The translations under genes were made by a program, and so were the position numbers. A stretch of DNA of 64,000 nucleotides from Planctomycetota bacterium (lineage in GTDB: Bacteria; Planctomycetota; UBA1135; GCA-002686595): positions 1 through 64,000 of the forward strand of contig JACKHS010000018.1 in assembly GCA_020638875.1 (NCBI GenBank). The letters run 5' to 3'. The notes beneath the pieces were generated by a model. That model saw nothing but the letters and a program-made list of their open reading frames with translations, was not told the origin of the DNA and made no database searches. Position 1 is the first letter of the stretch; every line of letters starts with the position of its first letter. Positions 44,175 to 52,296 of the stretch are shown one piece after another.

Positions 44175-45491
44175 ATGCCGGCCCCCCTCTCCCTCGATCG
44201 CGTGCGCCAGAACGGCGTGGTGGGCGCGGGCGGCGCGGGCTTCCCCACCTACCAGAAGCTGGCCGGCGCCGCCGAGGTGGCGATCCTGAACGCCGCCGAG
44301 TGCGAGCCCCTGCTGCACAAGGACAAGCAGCTCCTCGAGCGCTACGGCGACGAGGTGCTCGCGGGCCTGCGCCTGGCCGCCGACCGCGTGGGCGCGTCGC
44401 GCGTGGTGGTCGCGATCAAGGACAAGTACGTCGACCTGATCGCCGAGCTGCGCCGCAAGGCCGCGCCGCTGGACATCGAGGTGCACCTGCTCGGCGACTT
44501 CTACCCGGCCGGCGACGAGTTCGTGACGGTCTACGAGGTCACCGGCCGCGTGATCCCGCCCGGCGGCCTGCCCGGCCACGTCGGCTGCGTCGTCACCAAC
44601 GTCGAGACCGCGCTGAACCTCGTGCGCGACGTCCCCGTCACGCACAAGTACCTCTCGGTCGCCGGCGCGGTGCCCGAGCCGGTGACGGTGCGCGCGCCCG
44701 TGGGCCTCGCCTTCGGCGAGCTGCTGCGCGGCGCAGGCGTCGACCCGGCCGAGGTCGGCAGCGTGCTCGTGGGCGGCGTGATGATGGGCCGCCTGATGGA
44801 GAGCTTCGACGAGGTCGTCACGCGCACGACCGGCGCGCTGCTCTGCTTCCCGCCCGGCCACTCCCTGCCCGCGCGCTACGCGACGCCCGACCCGATCAAG
44901 GCGCGCATCGGTCGCTCGGCGTGCGACCAGTGCAGCTTCTGCACCGAGATGTGTCCGCGCTACCTGCTCGGCCACCCGATCGAGCCGCACAAGGCGATGC
45001 GCGGGCTCGGCTTCCAGAACCTCGGCGAGGGCGCGATGCTCGGCAACGCGTTCTGCTGCGAGTGCAACCTGTGCTCGCTCTACGCGTGCCCCGAGGACCT
45101 GTTCCCGATGAACGCGTGCCGCGACACGAAGCCCGCGATCCGCGCGTCGGGCAGCGCGCACCCGCTGAAGGGCCAGCCCACGCAGCCGCACTCGATGCGC
45201 GACTACCGCCGCATCCCGCTCAAGAGCCTGATCCAGAAGCTCGGCCTCTCCGGCTTCCGCAACGTCGGCCCGCTGCGCGAGATCGACTGGCGCCCGCGCG
45301 AGCTGCGCGTGCCGCTCGCGATGCACATCGGCGCGCCCGCCGTCGCCACGGTGAAGGTCGGCCAGCGCGTCACCGCCGGCGACGTGCTCGGCGCGCCGCC
45401 CGCCGACGCGCTCGGCGTCCCCGTCCACGCCCCCGTCGACGCCGTGGTGACGGCCGTCGGCGACGCCGTCGTCCTCTCCACCACCGCCTGA
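44175..45491 (+). CDS. pduS: PduS/RnfC-like flavin and Fe-S reductase of a bacterial microcompartment
   Basis: A 438-residue protein of the PduS/RnfC family. The N-terminal part carries GVVGAGGAGFPTYQKL and LNAAECEPLLHKD, the FMN/NADH-binding signatures of RnfC and complex I NuoF. Two [4Fe-4S] motifs follow: C250, C253, C256, C260-Pro and C294, C297, C300, C305-Pro. The C-terminus is a sandwich-hybrid or barrel-like domain (VKVGQRVTAGDVLGAPP). In the propanediol microcompartment PduS reduces cobalamin using electrons from NADH, and contacts the shell protein PduT. A pduT-like gene follows 3 nt downstream, strongly supporting that pairing. No B12 enzyme or other shell gene is in the window. 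Confidence 0.9.
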   Translation: MPAPLSLDRVRQNGVVGAGGAGFPTYQKLAGAAEVAILNAAECEPLLHKDKQLLERYGDEVLAGLRLAADRVGASRVVVAIKDKYVDLIAELRRKAAPLDIEVHLLGDFYPAGDEFVTVYEVTGRVIPPGGLPGHVGCVVTNVETALNLVRDVPVTHKYLSVAGAVPEPVTVRAPVGLAFGELLRGAGVDPAEVGSVLVGGVMMGRLMESFDEVVTRTTGALLCFPPGHSLPARYATPDPIKARIGRSACDQCSFCTEMCPRYLLGHPIEPHKAMRGLGFQNLGEGAMLGNAFCCECNLCSLYACPEDLFPMNACRDTKPAIRASGSAHPLKGQPTQPHSMRDYRRIPLKSLIQKLGLSGFRNVGPLREIDWRPRELRVPLAMHIGAPAVATVKVGQRVTAGDVLGAPPADALGVPVHAPVDAVVTAVGDAVVLSTTA

Positions 45492-45494
45492 GCC

Positions 45495-46058
45495 ATGACC
45501 GCCCCCATGACCGCCCTCGGCATGCTGGAGCTCTCCTCCATCGGCGTCGCGTACCTCGTCGAGGACACGATGCTGAAGGCGGCGGACGTCGAGCTGCTCG
45601 TCGCGCGCACGATCTGCTCGGGCAAGTACATCGTGATGGTCGGCGGCGAGACCGCCGCCGTCGAGGCCAGCGTCGCCGCCGGCAAGGCCGCCTCGATGGA
45701 GGCGTTGATCGACTGGCTCGTGATCCCCAACGTCGACCAGCGCCTGTTCCCGGCCATCTCGGGCACGGTCAGCCTGGACGAGCGCGACTACGACGCCCTC
45801 GGCATCCTCGAGGCCTTCAGCGTGACGGCCATCGTCGAGGGCGCCGACGCCGCGGTGAAGGCCGCCGCCGTGAAGCTCTTCCGCATCCACGTCGCCATGG
45901 CGATCGGCGGCAAGGGCTTCCTGCTGCTCACCGGCGAGGTCTCCGACGTCGAGGCCGCGATCGAGGCCGGCGCGCGCGAGATCGGCAAGCGCGGCCTGCT
46001 CGTCAGCCGCGTCGTGATCCCGCGCCCCGAGCCGCAGCTCTTCGGCGAGCACCTGTAG
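45495..46058 (+). CDS. pduT: PduT-like tandem-BMC shell protein with Fe-S Cys
   Basis: A 187-residue shell trimer protein with two BMC domains: ALGMLELSSIGVAYLVEDTM to SVAAGKAASM, and ALGILEAFSVTAIVEGADAA to RVVIPRPE. PduT trimers hold a [4Fe-4S] cluster in their central pore through one Cys per subunit. Here Cys41 in ARTICSGKYIVMVGG occupies that place, matching KTIC.GK in Salmonella PduT from memory. It would move electrons across a microcompartment shell together with PduS. A second ATG 12 nt downstream is an alternative start. It converges on the Ser/Thr kinase gene with about a 10-nt gap. Confidence 0.92.
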   Translation: MTAPMTALGMLELSSIGVAYLVEDTMLKAADVELLVARTICSGKYIVMVGGETAAVEASVAAGKAASMEALIDWLVIPNVDQRLFPAISGTVSLDERDYDALGILEAFSVTAIVEGADAAVKAAAVKLFRIHVAMAIGGKGFLLLTGEVSDVEAAIEAGAREIGKRGLLVSRVVIPRPEPQLFGEHL

Positions 46059-46067
46059 CGCGGCGCG

Positions 46068-48890
46068 TCACTCACCCCCCAGCAAGCTCGCGCACGCCGG
46101 GTCGGCGTAGAGCTCGCTCCAGTCCTCGGCGAGGCGCAGCTCGGCCAGGCCGTCGTAGCCCGCGTCGAGCGCTTCGGCGAGCAGGGCCGCGGCGGCGGCG
46201 CGGAAGCGCGCGGCGAGCTCCGCGTCGGCCTCGCGCATCGCCGCCGCCGCGCCGTCGCTCGCGACCTGCAGCGCGCCGAGCACGATGCGACCGCCGGCGG
46301 GACCGTAGCTCGCGTAGCGCACCTCGCCGAGGACGCGCGCGCAGGTCTCGAGCTCGTTCTGTCCGAGCAGGCTCAGCGCGAGGTTCGTGCGCGCCACCTC
46401 GCGCACGCCGGCGAGCTCGGCGCTGTCGGGCAGGAGCGTCGCCGCCTCGTCGGCGCTGGCGAGCGCGCTCTCGAGCGCCACCTGCGCGTCGTCGTAGCGC
46501 GCGAGCCAGAGCAGCAGCGCGGCGTGGTTCGCGCGCAGCCCGGCCAGCCGCAGCAGCGCCTCGCCGCTGCGCGCGCCGCCGAGGAAGACCTCCAGGCAGT
46601 CGGCCGCGGCGCCGAAGTCGCGCTCCGCCGCGTCGTAGCGCCCCTGCCGGCTGAAGACGTTGCCGCGGTTGTTGTAGGCGCCGAGCAGGTGACGGCGCGT
46701 GGCCTCGAGCGCGGGGTGCTCGGCGAGCAGGCGCTCCCCGGTCGCGATGGCCGCGTCCAGGGCGACCCGCGCCTCGTCGAGGCGGTCCTGCTGCAAGAGG
46801 TGCGCGCCGAGGTTGCACCCCAGGCCGACGAGGTCGCCGCGGTGCGCGGGCCGCGCGGGCTCCTCGACGGCGAGCGCCTCGGCCAGCGCGAGCGCGCGGC
46901 GCAGGTCGACTTCGACGCCGTCCTCCTCGCCGCGCGCGAGCCGCGCGGTGCACGACTGCTGGAGCAGCGCGACGTGCTCGGCGCGCAGCGCCGCGGGCGA
47001 CGCACTCGTGACCTCCGCGTCGAACAGCGCGAGCGTCTCCCCCAGCGCGGCCTCGGCCTCGGCCCGCGCGCCGCGCTCGGCGAGCAGCGTCGCGAGGTGC
47101 CGCCGCGGTGCCGGCCAGCGTCGCGAGGGCGCGCGCTCGCGCTCCCCGCCTCGCGCGCGCCTCGGCCAGGAGCGCCGCACCGGCGGCGGCCGCCGCGCGC
47201 GCAGCTCGGGCTCCGCCTCGGCGACGCGCCCGGTACGTTGCAGCGCGAGGCCGACGAGCGTGCCGGCGAGCACCTCGAGGTGCCGCGCGCGGCGCTCCTC
47301 GTCGGGCGCCAGCGCGCCGCGCGCGGCCACCAGCTCGCGCGCCGCGCGCGCCTCGCGCAGCGCCGTCTCGTCCTCGCCGAGGTCGTGCGACAGGTGCGCG
47401 ACGCGGTAGTGCGCGACCGCCTGGCGCAGCGCGAGGTCCGCGCTGCCCGGGTGGCCGTCGAGCAGGTCGCGGTGCAGCTCGAGCGCGCCCTCGAGCAGCG
47501 CGCGCCGCGTGGGCTCCGCCGCAGGGATGCCGAGCAGGCGCTCGCTGCCCAGGTCGGTCAGCAGGTCCACCGCCGCGAGCGCGCGCGCGAAGTCGGCGTC
47601 GGCGCGCTCGCGCGCGGCGTGCTCGGACGCGGCGAGCCGGCGGCTCTCGCGCGCCTGTCGCACCGTCACGACGAGGAACGCGCCGAGCAGCAGCGCGAAC
47701 GACGCGGCCACGACGAGCGCCGCGCGGTGGCGCCGCAGCGAGCGCTGCATGAGGTACAGCCGCGAGTCGGCGCGCGCGACGATCGGCGCGCCCGCGACGA
47801 AGGCGCGCAGGTCGGCGGCCAGCTCGGCGGCCGACCCGTAGCGGCGCTCGGGGTCGCGCTCGAGGGCCTTCAACGCGATGGTGCTGAGGTCGCCGCGCAG
47901 CGCGGGGTCGAACGCGCCCGGCGCTTCGATGGGCTCGTCGAGGATGCGCCGCACGGCCTGCGGCACGGTCAGCCCCTCGAGGCGGTGCGGCGCGCGCCCG
48001 CAGACCAGCTCGTAGAGCATCGCGCCGAGCGCGTACACGTCGGCGCGCACGTCGACGAGCTGCGCGTCACCCGCCACCTGCTCGGGGCTCATCGACGCGA
48101 GCGTGCCGACGAGCGCGCCGTCGGCGGTCTGGCGCGTGGCGTCCTCGCCGCCGACGACGCGCGCGATGCCGAAGTCGAGCACTTTGGGCTGGCCGACCAC
48201 GCGCGCGCCGTCGCCGCGCTCGACGGCGGTCGACTCCTCGGTGGTGACGAGCACGTTGTCGGGCTTGAGGTCGCGGTGGATCACGCCGCGCTGGTGCGCG
48301 TAGTGCACGGCGTCGCAGACGCGCGCGAGCAGCTCGAGCCGCGCGGCGGTGGCGAGGCCGTGCTCGCGCGCGTAGCGCACGAGCGGAACGCCGCGCACGA
48401 GCTCCATCGTGAAGTACGGCACCTCGCGCGGCACGCCGTGCGCGTCCGGCACCTCGGCCGTGCCCGCGTCGTAGATGCGCGCGACGCCCGAGTGCTGCAG
48501 GCGGCCGAGCACCTCGATCTCGTGGCGGAAGCGCCGCAGCGCGTCGGCCGAGACGCGGCCCTCGCGCAGCACCTTCAGCGCGACTTCGCGCCGCGGGAAG
48601 CTCTGGCGCGCGGCGTAGACCGTGCCCATGCCGCCCTCGCCGAGCCGCTCGAGCACGTGATACGGCCCGATGCGCGCGCCCTCGCGCGAGCGCGGCGCGG
48701 GCTCCTCGCCGGCGAGGAAGTCGACCGGCGCCGCGGCGTCCGCGCGCAGCCAGGCCTCGACGCGCCGGCGCGTCGTCGCGTCCACATCGGCCAGCGCCGC
48801 GGCGCGCGCGGCCGGCTCGAGCTCGACGACGCGCAGGAAGAGCTCCTCCTCGTCCTCGCGCTCGTCGCGCGCGGCGTCGGCCGCGCTCAC
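46068..48890 (-). CDS. Membrane Ser/Thr protein kinase with TPR-rich C-terminal domain
   Basis: A 940-residue PknB-like kinase. Gly-loop GEGGMGTVYAARQ is near residue 90, the catalytic loop HRDLKPDNVL near 205 and DFGIARV near 240, followed by the SPEQ motif. A single transmembrane helix (LVVAASFALLLGAFLVVTV) near residue 400 is followed by ~500 residues of TPR-like Ala-rich helices. It is a receptor kinase with an outside sensor. The segment at about 47105-47210 reads as Arg/Pro-rich residues out of phase with its TPR neighbours, suggesting two compensating indels. The GTG start overlaps the ECF sigma stop in GTGA, so the two are co-translated, a common planctomycete arrangement. Confidence 0.85.
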   Translation of the reverse strand: MSAADAARDEREDEEELFLRVVELEPAARAAALADVDATTRRRVEAWLRADAAAPVDFLAGEEPAPRSREGARIGPYHVLERLGEGGMGTVYAARQSFPRREVALKVLREGRVSADALRRFRHEIEVLGRLQHSGVARIYDAGTAEVPDAHGVPREVPYFTMELVRGVPLVRYAREHGLATAARLELLARVCDAVHYAHQRGVIHRDLKPDNVLVTTEESTAVERGDGARVVGQPKVLDFGIARVVGGEDATRQTADGALVGTLASMSPEQVAGDAQLVDVRADVYALGAMLYELVCGRAPHRLEGLTVPQAVRRILDEPIEAPGAFDPALRGDLSTIALKALERDPERRYGSAAELAADLRAFVAGAPIVARADSRLYLMQRSLRRHRAALVVAASFALLLGAFLVVTVRQARESRRLAASEHAARERADADFARALAAVDLLTDLGSERLLGIPAAEPTRRALLEGALELHRDLLDGHPGSADLALRQAVAHYRVAHLSHDLGEDETALREARAARELVAARGALAPDEERRARHLEVLAGTLVGLALQRTGRVAEAEPELRARRPPPVRRSWPRRARGGERERAPSRRWPAPRRHLATLLAERGARAEAEAALGETLALFDAEVTSASPAALRAEHVALLQQSCTARLARGEEDGVEVDLRRALALAEALAVEEPARPAHRGDLVGLGCNLGAHLLQQDRLDEARVALDAAIATGERLLAEHPALEATRRHLLGAYNNRGNVFSRQGRYDAAERDFGAAADCLEVFLGGARSGEALLRLAGLRANHAALLLWLARYDDAQVALESALASADEAATLLPDSAELAGVREVARTNLALSLLGQNELETCARVLGEVRYASYGPAGGRIVLGALQVASDGAAAAMREADAELAARFRAAAAALLAEALDAGYDGLAELRLAEDWSELYADPACASLLGGE

Positions 48891-49477
48891 GCGTCGTCCT
48901 CCGCGCCCGTCTCGCTGAGCTCCGCGAACAGCTTGGCGCGCGCGAGCCGCCACTCGCGCTGCACCGTGCGCTCGCTGACGCCGAGCACCTCGGCGATCTC
49001 CGCGCCCGAGAGCCCGACGTAGAAGCGCAGGTGCACGAGCCGCGCCTGCTCGGGGTGGCGCGCCTCGAGCTTCGCCAGCGCGTCCTCGAGCGCGAGCAGG
49101 TCCTCGGCCGGCGCCTCGACCGCCACGGTCAGCGCCTCGGGCCCCGCGCGCCGCCACGCGCCGCCGCGCTTCTGCGACGCCTTGCGCCGCGCCTCCTCCA
49201 CGAGCACGTCGTGCATCGCGCGCGCCGCCGCGAACAGGAAGTGCTTGCGCCCCTCGAAGCTCTGCCCGTCCTTCTCGACGAGCCGCAGGTACGCCTCGTG
49301 CACCAGCGCCGTCGGCTGCAGCGTCTGCCCCGCCGGCAGCTTGCGCAGCCGCGCCCGCGCCAGCGCGCGCAGCTCGCCGAACACCGTGCGCATCAGCTCC
49401 TCCCCGGCGCCCGCCTCCCCGCGCTCGAGAGCGCGCAGCAGCAGCGTGACCGACGGTTCGGGATGCGAGGCGGGCAT
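48887..49477 (-). CDS. ECF-type RNA polymerase sigma factor
   Basis: A 196-residue ECF sigma factor of the planctomycete-enriched group paired with Ser/Thr kinases. Region 2 includes ALVHEAYLRLVEK and KHFLFAAARAMHDVLVEEAR; region 4 is HLRFYVGLSGAEIAEVLGVSERTVQREW, a helix-turn-helix that reads -35 elements. The ATG MPASHPEPSV was preferred to an upstream GTG because a TAGGAT -10-like hexamer lies about 28 nt before it. It overlaps the kinase gene by 4 nt, so the kinase may control this sigma factor or be controlled with it. No anti-sigma factor is nearby. Confidence 0.92.
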   Translation of the reverse strand: MPASHPEPSVTLLLRALERGEAGAGEELMRTVFGELRALARARLRKLPAGQTLQPTALVHEAYLRLVEKDGQSFEGRKHFLFAAARAMHDVLVEEARRKASQKRGGAWRRAGPEALTVAVEAPAEDLLALEDALAKLEARHPEQARLVHLRFYVGLSGAEIAEVLGVSERTVQREWRLARAKLFAELSETGAEDDA

Positions 49478-49630
49478 GGGCGGAGCCGGGCGAGACCGGG
49501 TCCGCATCCTAGGGCAAGCCTCGCGAGCCGTCGAAGGCACCGCCTCTATCGGGTCGAGCTCCGTCACCGGGCGGAGTGCCGCAGGACGCCGGGGTGGAGC
49601 GACAGGAATCCGTCGGATCTCGGCGGCCGA

Positions 49631-52240
49631 TCACTCCGTGGGCAGGCGGTAGCGATGCACCCGCAGACGCTGGAGGTCGATCGCCCACAGCTCACGCCCG
49701 TCGGGCGAGAAGCCCAGCCGCCACCACCCTTCGGGGAGCTCGAAGGTCGCGGGCTCGAGCGCCTCCCGCTCCAGGTCGTACAGGTAGACCGAACGTTGCC
49801 CCAGCATGGCCGCCCAGCGGTTCGACAGACACAGCGAGCCCGCGGGGTGCCTCAACTCGAGCTCGCGCTCGGGCGCGCCGGCTCCGTCGTACAGGCAGAG
49901 CCACGGACCGTCGCCACCGTACGCGCCCACTTCCAGTACGGCCAGGCGCGCGTCGTCCGGGGCGAGCGCGAACGCCGCCACGCGGCGAAGCCAGTGGCCG
50001 CCTGGGCGTCGAGCGACTTCGAGCGACTCCGCGGGCGCGGGCCGTACCAGGCTCATCCGCGAGGCACCCGAGGTCACGACCCAGCGTCCCTCGCCACGGC
50101 GCAGCGTCTGAACGGCGTACCCACCGAGGTCCACCGCCGCCCCCGCCCGGCTGCCGGCCGTGAAGCGTCGATGAGTGCGCGGCGGGTCGAGCGGCTCGAA
50201 GGGCTCCTCCAGCGGGACGAGGACGTCACCCGCGCGCGTGATCGTCGGCACGACGAAGGCGTCGAAGTCGTCGCGCCCCTGCTCGCAGACGAAGAGCTCG
50301 CCGCCCTGTGCATCGAACACGTGCCACGCGCCCGAGCGATCATCGTGCACCAGCACGCGCCCGAGCGGGTCGACCCACGCGGCATCGGGCTCGTCGATGC
50401 CGGTGGCGCCGGGCGGGCTCCCGAGGACGTGCAGGAGCTCCCCCGTCGCCGACCAGCCGAGTACGACGCGCTCGTCGAAGCACCACAGGGTGCCGTCGGG
50501 CGCGACACTCGAGTCGTAGAGCTCCGCGGGTGCGCCGTTCGGGTACCTCAGCTCTACGGCCGCGAGTCGCTCGCCGTCCTGAGTCGCGTGGACCAACGTC
50601 TCGTCGTCGACGATCCAGAGGCCCGCGGCGCCGTCGTTCGACACGCGATGCGGGTACTCGGGCGCGGACTCCCAGACCCGGTCGAGTTCCGCTCCGCCCA
50701 GGAAGGCCCCGTCCGCGGAGAAGCGCTGCAGCGCCGTCCGCACGGTGTCGAGGACCACGAGCGAGCCGTCGGGCAGGGCGCAGAGGTCCGCGGGCGCGAA
50801 CAGAGTGTCGAGCTCCTCGGGCGCTTCGTACGACTCCCCGCGCGACCAGAGCTCGTCCCCCGCGTCGTCGAGCGCGAGCAGGAGCTCGCGGCTGCCGTTG
50901 GCGTTCCCGATCGAGCCGAGCAGGACGCAGCCACCGCCCACCCGCGCGATCACGCGTTGCACCTCGACGCCGCGGGCACCCCGCAACTCGCGCGCGTTCC
51001 CCGTGGCGACGTCGACCGCCCAGGTCCGCCGCGCGGAGGTGTCCGCGCCGGCGCGTCGGCAGGCGAACCAGCGCTCGCCCCCGCCATCGAACCACGTCAG
51101 CCCGCTCGCGCTCCCCTCGGGTGCCGCGAGGGCGACCTCGCGCAGCACGTCACCTGCGCGCGTCAGCTCGACGTAGCGGAGGCCCTCGGGCTCTGCGCGA
51201 ATGAGCTCGAGGCGGCCCTCTGCACCGAAGCCCAGCGCCACGACGTCGTGTACTGGTCCCAGCTCCTCCGAACCCGGCTCCCCGAGCCCGACGACACCGA
51301 GCTCCGACAGCTCGAGCGCGGGCCACGCGTGCGGCACCCGCGCGGCGGCGGGGTCGTACGCCGTCCGTCCCGTCTCGCGCACGTGCGCCGCAGCGCCCGC
51401 GCCCTCCACGGCGAAGCTCACGCGCTGACCGTCGGCCGGCAGCCAGAGGTCGAAGCTCGCGCCCGTCGCGGCGAGGACCATCCCGTGTCGCTCGGCCTGA
51501 TCCCGGCGGCGCATCCACTCGTCCGCGTCCCCCCCGTCGAACTCGGTCGCTCGGTCGAGACGCCAGACCGCGTCCCCCGACACGTCGAGCAACGCGAAGC
51601 AAACTCCGTGGCGCGCTTCGGACGAGCAACTCCAGGCGATCAGCGTCAGCTCCGAGTCCGCCACGGCGCGCGCGTCCAAGATCGACGCGATCGACGCGCC
51701 GCTCGCGCCCGGCCATCGCGGTTGCCAGGGCTCGAGTCGCTCGCCCGTGGAGACGCGGTAGCTGCGCCACGGCCCGTCCCTCGACGTCTCCCGGTCGAAG
51801 TCCCGCAGGAAGGCGCGATCGAGCCGGCCCTGTACGACGAGCTCGCGGCCTTGCGGCAAGGGCCAGCCCGACATGAAGGTCGAGGCGTGCCGCGGCTCGA
51901 CCTCGTGCGCCACCACCTCACCGGACGAGTCGAGGCTCAGCACGTCCAAGGTGCCGTAACGCCGCAGGCCCTCGCTGTAGGCGAACCCGAACACGCGCCC
52001 CTCGTCGGTCACGCCGGCGTCCCACAGGCTGACCGGGAGTTCCCGCTCCCACGCGAGTTCGCCACCGCACGTCATGCGACAGCTCGCCGGCCCGCTCCCG
52101 TCGCGCCGGCTCGGGTCGACCTCGAGCCGCCACTCGCCCGATGGCGAGACGTGGACCGCTGGCTGGAGTACGTCGGCGTAGGTCGGTGGGCCCGGAGAGT
52201 CGAGCAAGGCGCAGGTGGCGAGCAGGGACAGCACGAGCAT
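49631..52240 (-). CDS. Large secreted protein, probable beta-propeller
   Basis: An 869-residue exported protein. The signal peptide (MLVLSLLATCALLDS) has an internal Cys but lacks a clean lipobox. Repeating beta-rich segments of 40-50 residues follow, several ending in W or with phrases such as CALPDGSLVVLD, GLWIVDDETLVHATQDG, VAPDGTLWCFDERVVLGW and LGFSPDGRELWAIDLQ. These are typical of NHL- or WD-like propeller blades. No enzymatic motif was seen. A ribosome site GGAGG lies 5 nt before the ATG. It is downstream of the receiver/PPDK fusion on the same strand with a 56-nt gap. Confidence 0.72.
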   Translation of the reverse strand: MLVLSLLATCALLDSPGPPTYADVLQPAVHVSPSGEWRLEVDPSRRDGSGPASCRMTCGGELAWERELPVSLWDAGVTDEGRVFGFAYSEGLRRYGTLDVLSLDSSGEVVAHEVEPRHASTFMSGWPLPQGRELVVQGRLDRAFLRDFDRETSRDGPWRSYRVSTGERLEPWQPRWPGASGASIASILDARAVADSELTLIAWSCSSEARHGVCFALLDVSGDAVWRLDRATEFDGGDADEWMRRRDQAERHGMVLAATGASFDLWLPADGQRVSFAVEGAGAAAHVRETGRTAYDPAAARVPHAWPALELSELGVVGLGEPGSEELGPVHDVVALGFGAEGRLELIRAEPEGLRYVELTRAGDVLREVALAAPEGSASGLTWFDGGGERWFACRRAGADTSARRTWAVDVATGNARELRGARGVEVQRVIARVGGGCVLLGSIGNANGSRELLLALDDAGDELWSRGESYEAPEELDTLFAPADLCALPDGSLVVLDTVRTALQRFSADGAFLGGAELDRVWESAPEYPHRVSNDGAAGLWIVDDETLVHATQDGERLAAVELRYPNGAPAELYDSSVAPDGTLWCFDERVVLGWSATGELLHVLGSPPGATGIDEPDAAWVDPLGRVLVHDDRSGAWHVFDAQGGELFVCEQGRDDFDAFVVPTITRAGDVLVPLEEPFEPLDPPRTHRRFTAGSRAGAAVDLGGYAVQTLRRGEGRWVVTSGASRMSLVRPAPAESLEVARRPGGHWLRRVAAFALAPDDARLAVLEVGAYGGDGPWLCLYDGAGAPERELELRHPAGSLCLSNRWAAMLGQRSVYLYDLEREALEPATFELPEGWWRLGFSPDGRELWAIDLQRLRVHRYRLPTE

Positions 52241-52245
52241 GGGGA

Positions 52246-52250
52246 CCTCC
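52246..52250 (-). promoter_or_regulatory. Ribosome binding site of the secreted propeller gene
   Basis: GGAGG, 5 nt before the ATG; it decides the start. Confidence 0.7.
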
Positions 52251-52296
52251 AATGGACAGAGCTGGAGCCGGCTGTAGCGCGCCGCCACGCGAAGAC

